Part shown: piece after piece, positions 1-10,116 of the stretch
Layout: every line of letters begins with the position of its first letter
Position numbering within the stretch: position 1 is the stretch's first letter
Source: Symbiodinium sp. CCMP2592
Lineage: Eukaryota; Sar; Dinophyceae; Suessiales; Symbiodiniaceae
Direction of reading: 5' to 3'
NCBI GenBank assembly: GCA_905221615.1
Contig: CAJNDT010000966.1
Location: 1-64,000, forward strand
DNA length: 64,000 nucleotides
Notes under the pieces: model-generated
The model's input: only the letters and a program-made list of their open reading frames with translations
The model's database searches: none
Told to the model about the DNA's origin: nothing
Position numbers and translations under genes: made by a program

Positions 1-1150
1 ATCAAGAATAGAATAGACCAAAATATTCAAATCATTTCGTGTCCCTGTTACTATGAAGAAAACTGACCCTCAAACGACCATACAGCACCATTGGGGCCTA
101 AATAATAATTATCATAATTCTAGAGGTTCCTTTTCATAGAAATAGCTTAATAAGTCCCAAAATCCTAGATCTCTATATTATAATATCTTTATAGATTCCT
201 TCTAGTGATCCTTATCGACTCCTTTATATGAATCTTATTCACGCCCAACGAGCTTCTTTTTACGCGCCTTGCGCCAAGGTCGATATATTGAAATTTTGGA
301 GTGATATTTGCCAAAAATATATATTATTCGATAATCTTTCGTTAATCATAAGCGCTTGATGCCTCGAGCATATATCTCACCAGCGTTTATTAGGTAAGCT
401 CATATAATAGCGTAATGAAAGATTTACGCTAGATCATGAATCAAGAATCGAGTTGGTCTATCTCTCAAGAGCGTGCTATCAAATCTTAGATAGAATAAAT
501 AAGAATTCATCTATCTATTTTATATAAAATTTTTCAAATTCCTCTAAAAACTCTATTTATAATCCTCGAATTAGACATACTTACTTATCAATAAATATCA
601 TAACCTCGAGATTTCTCAAATAATTTTCAAAAATATCTTAGAATACATTTTCTTTTGATTCTATATGAACGATATAAATAATATATGAATACGTCGAAGA
701 AAGAATTAATTCTCGAACAATCAATATAATCGTATTTCCTATTCGATCAATTAATAGAAGAAAATATCTTATAATCTTCCTATCCCATACCAATAAAATA
801 ATAAAATCAAGTATTCCTCCTATCGACGCTCATTATCATAAATATTTATTCAAGAGATATATCAATAGCAACAAATCAAAAGTAAGCATTCTCCATACCA
901 TATAGAGAAAGTAGAACTAAAATTCTTATTCACCTTCATAATAATACTTCCTATCCGCCAATTAGACAGTAGTTGAAGAACCAGTTTACCAGATGCTATA
1001 AAACATACAGACTCGCTTGAATCCTATACGATACATAAAAATGTCGCGCGATATATAATAAATCCGTCCCTTAATTTCATCGTATCTATAATCTTCCCAT
1101 GCTAGTATATTATCACGATATCAACGCAAATTTATTTCGCAGACCTCGTG
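1..1150. other. AT-rich segment of foreign composition
   Basis: This stretch is strongly AT-rich, holds no TTTAGGG-like repeats, no palindromic elements and no open frame over about 60 codons, in sharp contrast to the rest. It could be a decayed mobile element, an AT-rich isochore or a mis-joined piece of assembly. I could not assign any gene to it. Confidence 0.5.
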
Positions 1151-1224
1151 ACATATGTTTAGAATTAGTCGGAAGTTTCGAGAACTTGCTCGGAGAATGG
1201 GACCACGTCTTCCATCGCTCCTAA

Positions 1225-1421
1225 CCGCCCCGGAAACCTGCCGGAAACCGGAACCTCCCCGGAACCCTCCCAGCCGGAACCGCCCCGGAAAACAAGCCCG
1301 TTGCGGAACCGCCCCGGAACCTGCAGGAACCCATTGCGGAACCGTCCCCGAAATTGCGAGAACCCATTACAGAACCTGCCGGAACCCATGGACCTGCCAG
1401 AGCCCTGCCCCAAACCTCCGG
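1225..1421. repeat. GC-rich degenerate CGGAACC repeat
   Basis: A run of loosely repeated CCGGAACC / GCCCCGGAACC words, read on the plus strand as proline-rich and arginine-rich frames, embedded in AT-rich flanks and followed by an acidic stretch and a TA run. It may be a low-complexity coding linker of a decayed element or simply a satellite. Confidence 0.5.
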
Positions 1422-1453
1422 ATGAAGACACCATAGATAATGTTGAAGAAAAT

Positions 1454-1475
1454 GATATATATATATATATATATA
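1454..1475. repeat. (TA)n microsatellite
   Basis: About ten TA units directly after the GC-rich block. Confidence 0.9.
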
Positions 1476-1855
1476 CACATATTTTTCTCACAATCGTTCT
1501 ATGATCACTATTTCATCATTCAAAATAAATAATCATCTCTATCAGCATTTCGGACCCTGAATATTAATCAGAACCTGAAGCTGGGTGGCAGGTCAAGCAG
1601 AAGTGTTGGTGTTTGAAATTTAGGTCAAAGAAAATATTGATAAATGCATCCGAAGGGAAAGATATCCCTGCTTCAACATGCTGAGGGTTCAGGACTGTAG
1701 GGGTTTCGGGTTTGCGGATTTTCGGTGTTTTAAGGGTTTACCCGAAGGCTCCGAAAGGGGTCATGGGCTTTCTGGGGGAAGGGTTTGGGCTTTGGGGGCT
1801 AAGGTTTGGGATCTCACAACGAGGGTCCAGGAGCCTCAGGGTAGGGTTTATGTCC

Positions 1856-2010
1856 CGGCATCGATTGTCAAAGCGCGGTTTTACTGGGCGCGCCAGCGGT
1901 CTTCTGTGGTCGTCCCCAAAGCAGGTTTCTCCCCATGTGCCGTCATTCTTCGGCATAAGACTCGGAACAAGGAGCAGACCAGCCCTCATTGCCATCGAGC
2001 CAGTATGTAG
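1856..2010 (+). CDS. candidate exon, unknown protein
   Basis: Open plus-strand frame of about 50 codons ending at a TAG, with mixed but C/G-biased third positions (peptide begins VKARFYWARQRSSVVV) after a telomere-like GGTTTAGGG-rich stretch. No start codon and no family recognised; likely a terminal exon. Confidence 0.35.
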
Positions 2011-2134
2011 TTTAGTTGTTTCGGGTTTGGGTTCCCCCGAATGTACTTGGATTCGGGTCTGCTCCTTGCTGGACCCACAAAATCATGCCATCCCAGGATT
2101 TCTCCTTCCGGTCTCTGTAGAAACAGAGTTTGCA

Positions 2135-2552
2135 GATACCCGAAGAAAAGCAAACTCACCTCACAAGTCGGAGCGAGTCGTGCCCGGGATGGATTGTCTG
2201 CGTCGCGGAGGCCCCGGAATGTCAAACCCCCTACACGCCAGTCGAAACCTAAGCCCGAAGGCTCGAGGATGCATCACCCAGAGATCCCAGTATCCCTTAA
2301 TTAGGGAATATACCTTAAACCATAATGATATTAAGGCCCTCATAATTTAAGGTATATTCCTTAATTAGGGAATATACCTTAAACCATCTCATAGTTTAAG
2401 GTATATTCCTTAATTAGGGAATATACCTTAAACCATAATGATATCAAGGCCCCTATAATTTAAGGTATATTCCTTAATTAAGGGATATTGGGATCTCTGG
2501 GCAGAAGCCTCTAGGACCCTTACTCTCTCGAACAAGGTCTCTGTACTCTTGA
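2135..2552 (+). CDS. candidate two-exon coding piece split by IE-B element
   Basis: The upstream part (2135-2276) reads a basic, Ser/Arg/Pro-rich peptide up to codons ATG CAT CA. The IE-B palindrome follows. A CA dinucleotide stands on both sides (2275-2276 and 2502-2503); excising the element with one CA continues the frame as CAG AAG CCT for 17 codons to a TGA at 2550-2552. The joined frame is evidence, not proof, that the palindrome is spliced. Product unknown. Confidence 0.35.
2277..2503. mobile_element. IE-B palindromic element with internal duplications
   Basis: Terminal inverted repeat CCAGAGATCCCAGTATCCC / GGGATATTGGGATCTCTGG. The interior repeats the unit TTAATTAGGGAATATACC several times, so the element is about twice the length of its relatives at 3633 and 17928. 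Confidence 0.85.
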
Positions 2553-2937
2553 TACGGCACCCCCAGTTTACGAAACCCCAAAAGAGACACTTTCTTGGAC
2601 AAGGACCATGTAAAACCACAAGGGCTATGTAAGTTATTGCCAATCCTTGCCAAGCCCGAAAACTGAACCTGAGCCCTAAGCCATAAACCTTTTAGTACGA
2701 CCAAGCAGACCGAGCTGCTTCGAGACATGTATAAAGCTATGCGCAGTGCAGGCTCGAGTGGCTCAGAAAGAGTCAGTTTAGGGTTTGGGGATTTAGGTGC
2801 ATCTTGGTGCGTCGTATCAAAGCGTTGTACCTGAAGCCTTAAACTCAGTCTCCTTACGCTCCATATGAGATTATGAGAGTCTCAGAAGATGAGGGGCTCG
2901 GGTATAGAACACCAAGTTACAGGATCCTTCTTTAAGG

Positions 2938-3013
2938 ATGCCGAAATCAGCTTCACCAAGTTGTGAAAAACCCGCGATGTTCTTATACGCAGATACCGAT
3001 TATGACTTGTAAC
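2938..3013 (+). CDS. possible very short coding piece
   Basis: ATG followed by 23 codons with ordinary composition and a TAA. It is small enough to be chance; listed because it lies outside repeats. Confidence 0.12.
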
Positions 3014-3208
3014 TTCCTTCAGGGCTACTGGTATATCGCAAAGTGCAGGGCCTCCCTGCAAAGCCCTCTGAGAATTTCAAAAAAACTTCTCAACCAAAGT
3101 CCGCAGACTGCGGGTGCTGTGCGCGAACTTCACCTAGAGCCCAACAAGTTATAGGGAGTATACGGAGAGTATCGTAAAGGAATGGGTCAGCCGTAGCATT
3201 TGGACTTG

Positions 3209-3282
3209 TGTCAGTACATGCCCACATCCAGAGCAATGCCCCGAATCCTTGAAAGTGCCGGCGCCATGTCCTCAAACTGAAG
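3209..3282 (-). CDS. candidate terminal exon
   Basis: Minus-strand frame reading FEDMAPALSRIRGIALDVGM followed by Tyr and TGA. It has C/G-rich third positions and sits between unique sequence and degenerate repeats. No homologue recognised. Confidence 0.25.
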
Positions 3283-3355
3283 CCTGGCAGAAAACGGATC
3301 TAGTGCGCGGGCTCTCTCTAAGGGTTCACGGTTCCTTCAAGAGTTCACATATCGC

Positions 3356-3868
3356 AGGGGGTCCTTTCAAGCTTCATTGACGGGGCCATGGGACTGAAGA
3401 TGTTGTGTTTCGGGCTAAGCCCCGGTAAGATTTCGGATGGCAAAACTTTGCAAACTTTGGAACTGCGGGGTGTACGGTTGATGATATAAATCCTTCATTA
3501 CCTTAAGGACCCTAAACTATGAGAATTATGGTATATTCCTTATTGTGGGTAATGCAGAAGTTATATCATCAACCGTATCAAACGAACAAGTTGCCTGTGA
3601 ACAAAATACGACACCAGTTGAAGCCTGCTCACCTAGAGATCCCAATACCTCCTAACTAAGGAATTTAGCTTAGCTCATCATACTAAGGCCCCTATATTTT
3701 GAGGTATATTCCTGAATTAAGTGATATTGGGATCTCTGGGTACCAAGCTGTCAGCCTCGCCAAGAATCAATCCCTGGCAAAACATCCCTGCGAAGACCCC
3801 ACGCATCTGGGACTCCGCATACGTCTGGTGCTGCATTTATGTGCATATCTACAGTCATTTCTATATAG
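3356..3868 (+). CDS. candidate three-exon coding piece interrupted by IE-A and IE-B
   Basis: Exon 1 (about 3356-3474) follows a CGCAG acceptor-like site and reads GVLSSFIDGAMGLKMLCFGL onward. The IE-A element 3475-3577 is flanked by TA (3473-3474, 3576-3577); excision joins CGG GGT GTA to TCA AAC GAA without breaking the frame. Exon 2 runs to 3632, where AC (3631-3632 and 3742-3743) flanks an IE-B element. The second join reads TCA CCA AGC and stays open for 42 codons to TAG at 3866-3868. Two independent joins in one frame make this one of the better candidate genes. Product unknown; the C-terminal part is Ser/Pro/Arg-rich. Confidence 0.5.
3475..3577. mobile_element. IE-A palindromic element, intron-like
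   Basis: 103 nt with ends CGGTTGATGATATAAATCC / GATATAACTTCTGCATTACC (inverted) and a TA duplication. The core contains ACCCTAAACTATGAGAATTATGG, the family hallmark. Confidence 0.85.
3633..3743. mobile_element. IE-B palindromic element, intron-like
   Basis: 111 nt, ends CTAGAGATCCCAATA / TATTGGGATCTCTGGG, flanked by an AC duplication. More diverged than the copies at 2277 and 17928. Confidence 0.8.
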
Positions 3869-4047
3869 TTGTTTATTACACCTTCTTCTGTCACGACTCC
3901 TCCTTCGGCCTTCCTGTACACAAAATGCATGTACATGTCTTTGGTCAGTTCCGGATATTTCCACGATGCATGTGCGTCTACATGTGCGGCTTCAATCCAC
4001 ACCCCTGCATTTTAATGTTGTGTGGGAGTCATGTTCGAGACATCATT

Positions 4048-4108
4048 ACGGTGAATGGTATAAATCCTGCATTACTTTCATGACCCTAGGCTATGTTAAT
4101 TATGACAG
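4048..4108. mobile_element. truncated IE-A element
   Basis: Matches the left half of IE-A (GGTATAAATCCTGCATTAC, then CCTAGGCTATG) but the right terminal repeat is missing. Confidence 0.5.
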
Positions 4109-4152
4109 GGCTCCAATTCCCTATACCCGGAAAATACCTTAAGGGTAGAAAA

Positions 4153-4254
4153 GGGGTACTACAAGGTTACTATAAGGTTACTAGAAAGGTTACCATACGG
4201 GTACTGTAAAGTTACTATAAAGGTTACTACAAGGGTACTACAATGGGTACTATA
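4153..4254. repeat. degenerate GGTTACTATAA tandem repeat
   Basis: About eight irregular copies of a 12-14 base word (GGTTACTATAA / GGGTACTACAA). Confidence 0.8.
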
Positions 4255-4360
4255 TCCACCGAAATATCAACCTCGAACCCTAGAAGCACGCCCTGGCTTA
4301 CCGGAGCTGCCGCTGCAGCTTCTGGTCGTAGGTTTGCAAAGGCGTCTTCGAGATGACCTG

Positions 4361-4492
4361 GAATTGCCAGGTGCATGGTAAATAGGAATATATAAGGTAA
4401 TATAGTATACCGACCATAGTATAACCCAATATCATATTATAACATAACATTAGAAAGTAAAATAGAATAGCATGATATACTATTGGCAATTC
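4361..4492. mobile_element. unclassified element with GAATTGCCA ends
   Basis: GAATTGCCAG at the left and TTGGCAATTC at the right form a 9 of 10 inverted repeat around an AT-rich interior. Confidence 0.5.
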
Positions 4493-4670
4493 AAACCGCC
4501 ATGTTCGGATTGTGTTCGTCGTTTGCATCACCAACGTTTGCCTCAGCAACAGTCACCAACCGTTTAATCATTGTGTCAGTCGTTTGCAGCATGACACGAG
4601 GACTCAACAAGGAAGTGCTGAAAAGAAGCACCTGTAAACCGCACTTTCAATCTCCTGCGTATGTTACCGG

Positions 4671-4755
4671 TTAGTGGGCTCTTTCAGACATCAAAGCCCT
4701 GTAATGAAGGAACATGCCTGCTCTGATAGAGGGGTCCTCAACATGACGTAGAACA
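4671..4755 (-). CDS. candidate terminal exon
   Basis: Minus-strand frame VLRHVEDPSIRAGMFLHYRA, then LMSERAH and a TAA. It follows CCC TAA-type repeat DNA upstream (on its own strand). Unknown product. Confidence 0.3.
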
Positions 4756-4986
4756 CCCAAACCCCTAAACCCTGAGCGTAAGCTTGAGACATGGAGTTCG
4801 CCCTCCGAGTACGTAGCTAAACGGAGTTGGGTTGAGGGCTTTGGGGTGAGCGACTCTCGCCGGACCCTTTGCACCAATGTGCGACATGGGCATGGGTTTA
4901 CAGAAATTGTTAGGAGTCCGGGTGCCGATAAATTTTGACAGCAAGTCTTGAGCAAATTGTCCTTTTCCACCTGGCTTACCGTGCAG

Positions 4987-5250
4987 TAAACCCTAAACCC
5001 CTAAACCCCTAAACCGGGGGGGGGGGGAGGGGCCCGGCCTGGGCCGGTTTTTGGCACGTGGGCGAGGAGAAATCGGTAAGGGCTTTTTCGTGCCGATAGC
5101 TTTTGACCAATCCGGACTCGGAAGTCGGGCTACGAGCCGGGTTTAGAGGTTTTGGGGTTTAGGGGTTTAGGGTTTGGGGTTTAGGGGTTTAGGGTTTGGG
5201 GTTTAGGGGTTTAGGGTTTGGGGTTTAGGGGTTTAGGGGTTCAGGGTATT
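4987..5250. repeat. telomere-like TTTAGGG / TTTGGGG cluster
   Basis: CCCTAAA units at 4987-5015 and a longer GGGTTTAGGGGTTTAGGG(TTTGGGG) run at 5140-5250. Both orientations occur within 300 bp, with a G run at 5018-5030. Confidence 0.85.
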
Positions 5251-6213
5251 CTGTTTGCTCTGGTGCTGTTTGGTTGGGGCTCTTGAATTCCTTTTTTTGT
5301 GTGTTCTCGGCAAGTTGTGCGAGCATCTTCCATAGCAGGGTCCGCACGGTGGCGTCTGTGGTGTGCTACCCTCTGGGGCCTTTGGAGAATCCCTGGTCCC
5401 TTCTACGAGACGGATCGCTAAGGCTGGAGTGGGCTGACTGGACTGGCCAACAAAGACACGCAAGTTCTATTGATTTCATTCTTGAGGGGTTACGGTTTAG
5501 GGATACTTCTGAAAAGCCTAGGCTGCAAGAACTGAAATCCCTGACCACTCAAGGAATCTGTAGATTGGAATGCCCTGTACACGCCCTAGTCCGGCATAGG
5601 CTTCGAGTAATCGCCAAAACAACTCTCCGTTCTTGACCTTCCTAAAAGCTACAACCCGACTCGCCTTGCAATACCTTCTAAGCCTGGTTGCCCAATATCC
5701 TAGGGGAACTAAAGTAACGAAAGGCTAAGTTGTGGGATTATATAGCCATTACAAGGCGAAGAGGATATCTACTACTAGGCAAGACTCTCAGCTCTACAAT
5801 TGTCTACACGCTGCTCGCCCCGGAAGTCTTTCTGAAACCCACTCGCCCTGCAATTCAGACGTTTTGACCATATTCATACCCGCAAACCCACCCTGCACTC
5901 TACAAGCCCGAACCCGACAAGCACAGAAGTTGTATGTTGGGCGGTCAGGTTGCGCATGCTTTGTTAATAGCTTTTCGACCGCAGCATTCGCTTAATAGAA
6001 AAGCGTCAGTCGTATTTATCTAAATTCAAAACTTTCCTTCTATCTTTATGGAGCTTTCGGCACTGAGCAACTTTTCCAAAACTCCTCACGTGATTAGAAC
6101 ATTTTTGAGCTGATCCGGGCAGGGTAGGGACCCGGACAAAACCCAACACCACTCGGGACCAGATCCTTGATCCCTAAACGGCCCGAAAGGATGCCCCCTC
6201 GTCCCGTATGCTT
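5251..6213. other. unique sequence, no convincing gene
   Basis: A plus frame at 5274-5636 is open for 120 codons, but its minus complement is also open over much of it and neither resembles a known family. Nothing else supported here. Confidence 0.3.
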
Positions 6214-6326
6214 TGCCGACAACCCAGTAACCTAGCCATAAAAAGGGCTCCCTTTTTGGTATTAGGTAACTTTATAAGGAACCTAGGACTACAAAAAGAG
6301 AATAAGGGTACTACTGGGCATCCTAG
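6214..6326. mobile_element. IE-F element
   Basis: Core AAAAAGGGCTCCCTTTTTGGTATT...GGAACCTAGGACTAC and right end GGGCATCCTAG match the copies at 7269, 50703 and 61383; the left end is decayed (CGACAACCCAGTAACC). Confidence 0.8.
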
Positions 6327-6339
6327 TCAAAAGCATCAA

Positions 6340-6485
6340 CCACCAGGAGGTTTTGGCCAAGGCACGCTGCTGGCACCCTTGGCCTTGACAGCTCCGAGTC
6401 CGCCAAAGAGGCGATGGTAGAGTTTCGGAGGGAGCTCCTCCTCAGTTCGACGGCGGATTTAGGAGTCAGTGTTTCGGATTTACGG
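6340..6485 (+). CDS. candidate exon, frame uncertain
   Basis: Directly downstream of an IE-F element. One plus frame reads HAAGTLGLDSSESAKEAMVE and continues as FRRELLLSS; a second plus frame is also open to a TAG at 6418-6420. The first has more typical composition. Confidence 0.3.
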
Positions 6486-6686
6486 TAATGAGGATGTCGG
6501 TGATAATGATGATGCTGTTGCTTTTCTTGTTGCTGTTGCTGCCATGGTTGTCGTCACGAACAAGGGATAAGACACTCACGTCCCACAAAAACAACAGCGC
6601 TTGAAACCACACACACGCTGAATGCCAAGCAGGCAGCAGCACGACTAATGACGCGTGCGCGCCGAGTGGCATCCAGCAAATCGGCT

Positions 6687-6798
6687 TCACCAACACGATG
6701 TCTCAAGGCCTATCATGGGAAGAAGCAGATTTTCGTCTCGGCACTCGATACCCGCAAACACATATACAGACTCGTCAAGGTTGAAGCGCACGAAACAC
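6687..6798 (-). CDS. candidate terminal exon
   Basis: After a TTTTTAG acceptor-like site the minus strand reads CFVRFNLDESVYVFAGIECR and continues to a TGA at 6687-6689. Plus-strand frames over the same bases are also open, so the strand is a judgement from composition. Confidence 0.3.
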
Positions 6799-7255
6799 CT
6801 AAAAAGTTCGTACATGCTGAACAACTTCGAGTGGACAAACCAGGCCTGTTCCAGGCCACGGAGATTGCTGATGCCTTTTGCTGCGGCTGTCCGAACGAAG
6901 CCTCCGGAGATGGTTTCTGCAGAATGCTGTGGTGCTGCGGGGCTAGCTTAGTGTCCAAAGCGGGGCTAGCAGGAAAGTGCATCTGGGACCCTGGGCGGCT
7001 TGTTCAACAGTCGCAACCTTGGACATGAAGTGGCGCACACACAAAACTCCCCGAATGGACCAAAAAGTCCCAAGCCTAGACCATAAGCCCGCAAGTGGAC
7101 CTAAAACCCCGCCCTAAACTAATCGCAACCCTAAAAAACAAAACCTACACTTGAACCCAAAAGCAGATCCAAAATCCCGAAATGAAAACCTAACCTCAGT
7201 GCCCGAGCCCAAAATCGTAAAGTATAGTATAATATGGCATAGTACAGTCAGTTAG

Positions 7256-7495
7256 TCATATAGTATGGCTAGGATACCCAGTAACCTAAGAATAAAAAGG
7301 CCTCTCTTTTTGGTATTGGGTAACTTTATAAGGAACCTAGGACTACAAAAAGGGAATAAGGGTACTACTGGGCATCCTAGGATGGCATAGTAGAGTACAG
7401 CGGACCAGAAGCCCCGAGGTCGGGAAGCCTTGGGCCGCCTCGATCAGCTGCTCCGGCGCAGGCTCGGAGGCGTAGGTGATCCTGCGAACTTGCTT
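7256..7495 (-). CDS. candidate coding piece interrupted by IE-F
   Basis: The exon 7386-7495 reads KQVRRITYASEPAPEQLIEA and onward, ending exactly where an IE-A/IE-P7 composite begins on its 5' side. ATGG flanks the IE-F element (7265-7268 and 7382-7385); removing the element with one copy gives TGC CAT ACT ATA TGA on the minus strand. Unknown product. Confidence 0.4.
7269..7385. mobile_element. IE-F element, intron-like
   Basis: Ends CTAGGATACCCAGTAACC / GGGCATCCTAG, 4 nt direct repeat ATGG. Nearly identical in its core to the copies at 50703 and 61383. Confidence 0.85.
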
Positions 7496-7686
7496 CGGTT
7501 GATGATATAAATCCTGGGGTTCCTTTAAAGGGAGCTATAAGGGGACCTTGAAGGGGGCTCCTTTAAGGGATCCAAAAGGGGTTTCAGGTTTAGGGATATA
7601 AATCCGCGTTACCCATAATAAGGAACTTACCATAACTCCCATAGTCTAGGGTCATTAAGGTAATGCTGGATGTATATCATCAACGG
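7496..7686. mobile_element. IE-A element with nested TTTAAAGGGATC insertion
   Basis: CGGTTGATGATATAAATCC and GTATATCATCAACGG are the ends; the interior is split at 7518 by about 80 bases of CCTTTAAAGGG / GGGATCC repeats followed by a second GATATAAATCC. Confidence 0.75.
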
Positions 7687-7696
7687 TTCTCTCCCT

Positions 7697-7809
7697 GGTT
7701 CTTAGGCAGGGAATGGGCGAATGGGTTATAGGCAGTTAGGAGGTCTACTACAAAGGACCTTTAGGGACTTTCATAGGGTTCCATTACCCCACTCCCTACT
7801 AAGAACCCC
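7697..7809. mobile_element. element with GGTTCTTAGGCAGGGAATGG ends
   Basis: Imperfect inverted repeat with CCACTCCCTACTAAGAACCC, only ten bases from the preceding IE-A element; possibly related to the hairpin at 24400. Confidence 0.6.
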
Positions 7810-8204
7810 AACAAGTCTTGACGTCCTTTGCGCAACGAACATAGTCCTCAAACTCATGGTTCATGTGGGCTTAAAGGCTTTAAGGGCTTAGGTCTTTGGG
7901 ACATTAGCCATAGTGCTTCGAGGGCTTTAGCCTAGCAGGTGCAGGGATAGACAGTGTGAGCCGGTCTTGGCGATGGCATGCGATGTGATCATATATCGAC
8001 TAATACTGTTTTAGTACAATCGTTTAGGGTTTAAGAATCAGGGTCATGAGTACTAGTGTTATCGTTAATGTTATTGATTCCAACTCTCCTTATTATGTAA
8101 AACGCCATTTGGCTCCGGCTGATGTTTTGTGTTGTTTCTCACTGCGGTTACGAGCATGAAAACCCTCTACCAGGATGAGCCTGAACTCGGCTTTGAGTTT
8201 AGGG

Positions 8205-8328
8205 TACTTGGAGGGGCACGGGGCTTAGTAAGTAAGGTTATAAGTAGGTTATGACTAGGATAACCCCGCTTAGGGGACTTATAACACCAATTACAACCTA
8301 CTTACTAGGTGTCATGATCCTCTAAGTA
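8205..8328. mobile_element. IE-C element
   Basis: TACTTGGAGGGGCACGGGGC / GTCATGATCCTCTAAGTA ends with the GGACTTATAAC...ACCTACTTACTA interior typical of IE-C. Confidence 0.85.
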
Positions 8329-8887
8329 GGGCATTCCAAGCGATCACCAAAAAAGTGACACTTGTAGCAGCAGTTGTAGAGACACAAGCATCCACTGCAA
8401 ACAGCAGCCACTGTCGAAACGACAATAGGAATGACAAGAGCAACAGTGGCACCGCCAGATTACCACTGCTCCGTAGCTAGAGGAAGGCTTGTAGCATCGG
8501 TGCGAACTAAGCTATTGTGCATTGCCAACGGCTGTTGGGCAAATGGTTGCACACTTTTGCTTCCACCGGCAAAGAGAAACATTTGGCAACAGACACGTGA
8601 GATAGTCTGGCCGTGGCACAAGCTGCATGATCAAACAAGTAGCCTTAACCTCAACCCTCGTTCGGCTGTTATATGCCGTGAACTAAACAGCAGTCAGAAA
8701 AATGCCGGCCACGAAACCACTGAAAAAACACACTCACGGCTCTTCTTCTTTTTCTGCTGTTCCCAGCTACAAATACTCAAACCCTAACCGCTAAGGCCCT
8801 AAGGCCTGAACCCTGACAACATCGGCCAACCAACCCGCCAACCCGATCGCCCTGAAACCCAGGCGCCCCAAGCTGATGAACCCCCTG

Positions 8888-8933
8888 ATTTAGGGTTTAG
8901 GGGTTTAGGGGTTTAGGGTTTGGGGTTTAGGGG
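8888..8933. repeat. telomere-like TTTAGGG cluster
   Basis: Six to seven degenerate GGTTTAGGG units immediately 3' of a minus-strand candidate exon. Confidence 0.9.
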
Positions 8934-9060
8934 CTGTTTCCCAACACCCGGTCTTCTTCGGGCCGTTCCAGTAGCCACAAAGGGCAAACAGCGCAAAGGC
9001 ACCCAGCTCTGACCGCGCGAAGCCCGGGAAGACCGCCGTAAAGAACCTCTCAAGGCTTGC
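8934..9060 (-). CDS. candidate internal exon
   Basis: Open minus frame with strong C/G third-position bias reading SLERFFTAVFPGFARSELGA, then FALFALCGYWNGPKK. It sits exactly between a degenerate IE-A element (5' side) and a TTTAGGG cluster (3' side), as expected of an exon in a repeat-filled gene. Family not recognised. Confidence 0.5.
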
Positions 9061-9063
9061 TAC

Positions 9064-9161
9064 TGTTGTTGGTATAAATCCTGCATTACCTTAAGGACCC
9101 TAAACTATGGCCACTATGGTATATTTCCTTATAATGGGTAGTGCAGGATTCTGTCCATCAG
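9064..9161. mobile_element. degenerate IE-A element
   Basis: GGTATAAATCCTGCATTACC...CCCTAAACTATGG core retained; right end decayed. Confidence 0.7.
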
Positions 9162-9575
9162 CACTAGGTCTTTGTTGTTCAGCGTCATATCGTGATTCGA
9201 CCAATTATGACTCCCGCCAGGTCCCGCGATCTTACAAGCGCACCCACTTGAAAGCCTTCCGGCGTATTCAACTCGATTGGGCAGCTCTGTCTACGAACCT
9301 TCGACTGAACGCAGCGGTTTAGGGTTCAGGGCTTTGGGGGTTTGGGATTTAGGGGTTATGTCCAAAGTTCCACCCGCTGTGGACCCGAAACCCTCAACTC
9401 CACGAGGTTGAGTTTAAATGACCCCCACCACTCCCCAGAAGCGCAACTACCTACGTATCATAGTGACTGTCTTTGGACGCCATGTAAGCCCCATAGCCGT
9501 TTCGAGTATGGTAACACTTACATAGTTACCCATTATATGGAGGCAAGACGGCCCCTAAACCCAAAACTTCCCTGA

Positions 9576-9576
9576 A

Positions 9577-9611
<35 letters not shown>

Positions 9612-9625
9612 CATACATACATATA
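9576..9625. repeat. (CT)n(AT)n(CATA)n microsatellite
   Basis: Three adjoining simple repeats. Confidence 0.95.
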
Positions 9626-9628
9626 GAG

Positions 9629-9752
9629 GCAAGAAAGCCTTTCCCAAAGCCAAGGTGCATGAAGCGGACTTCTCGGTCAACTTCCGAGAGGCCGTCGTGG
9701 CTCCCACAGCGGACGACCCTCCCACAGCGCTGCCTGAGCTCCAGGGGTTTCT
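9629..9752. CDS. candidate exon, strand unresolved
   Basis: GC-rich island open on both strands: plus reads GKKAFPKAKVHEADFSVNFR onward, minus reads PLELRQRCGRVVRCGSHDGL onward. Both have C/G-rich third positions. An AG precedes the plus frame. Its flanks are a microsatellite and a TTTAGGG cluster. Confidence 0.4.
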
Positions 9753-9754
9753 AG

Positions 9755-9792
9755 CTCATGGTTTAGGTTTAGGGTTTCGGGTTTAGGGTTGG
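9755..9792. repeat. telomere-like TTTAGGG cluster
   Basis: GGTTTAGGTTTAGGGTTTCGGGTTTAGGG. Confidence 0.85.
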
Positions 9793-9889
9793 GATAGGAT
9801 TAAAAATCAAATTTTTTGTTCCTTATTAGGTTTAGGTTCTAGTTTAGGTACCCATAAACATGTAAAATGGTACCCAACTATGACAAAGG
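9791..9889. mobile_element. dispersed element, copy 1
   Basis: Shares TAGGATTAAA...CCTTATT(A/G)GGTTT...GTACCCATAAA.ATGTAAA..G.TACCCA.CTATG.CAAAG with 44925-45010. No clear long terminal inverted repeat. Confidence 0.75.
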
Positions 9890-10116
9890 CTAAAGTTTAG
9901 GGTTTAGGGCCAGGATTTGAGACCGGTTAAGACAGAAGCATGCAGAGTGAGACCAGGATTCTGGGATTTGCTATACTATACGTATGACTAAGGGATCAGG
10001 GTTCAAGTCCAAAGCTCGAGGCTTGATGGGCCTTGAGTCGTGGCATATCCTGAAAGCTCAACCTTGAACCTGAAAAAGTTTCAACTTGAGTTCCCTGACA
10101 GCTTAACTCCCAAGCC

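Noticed and set aside
1165-1491. Gly/Phe/Arg-rich minus frame of 108 codons
   Set aside because: It reads through the CGGAACC repeat and the TA microsatellite.
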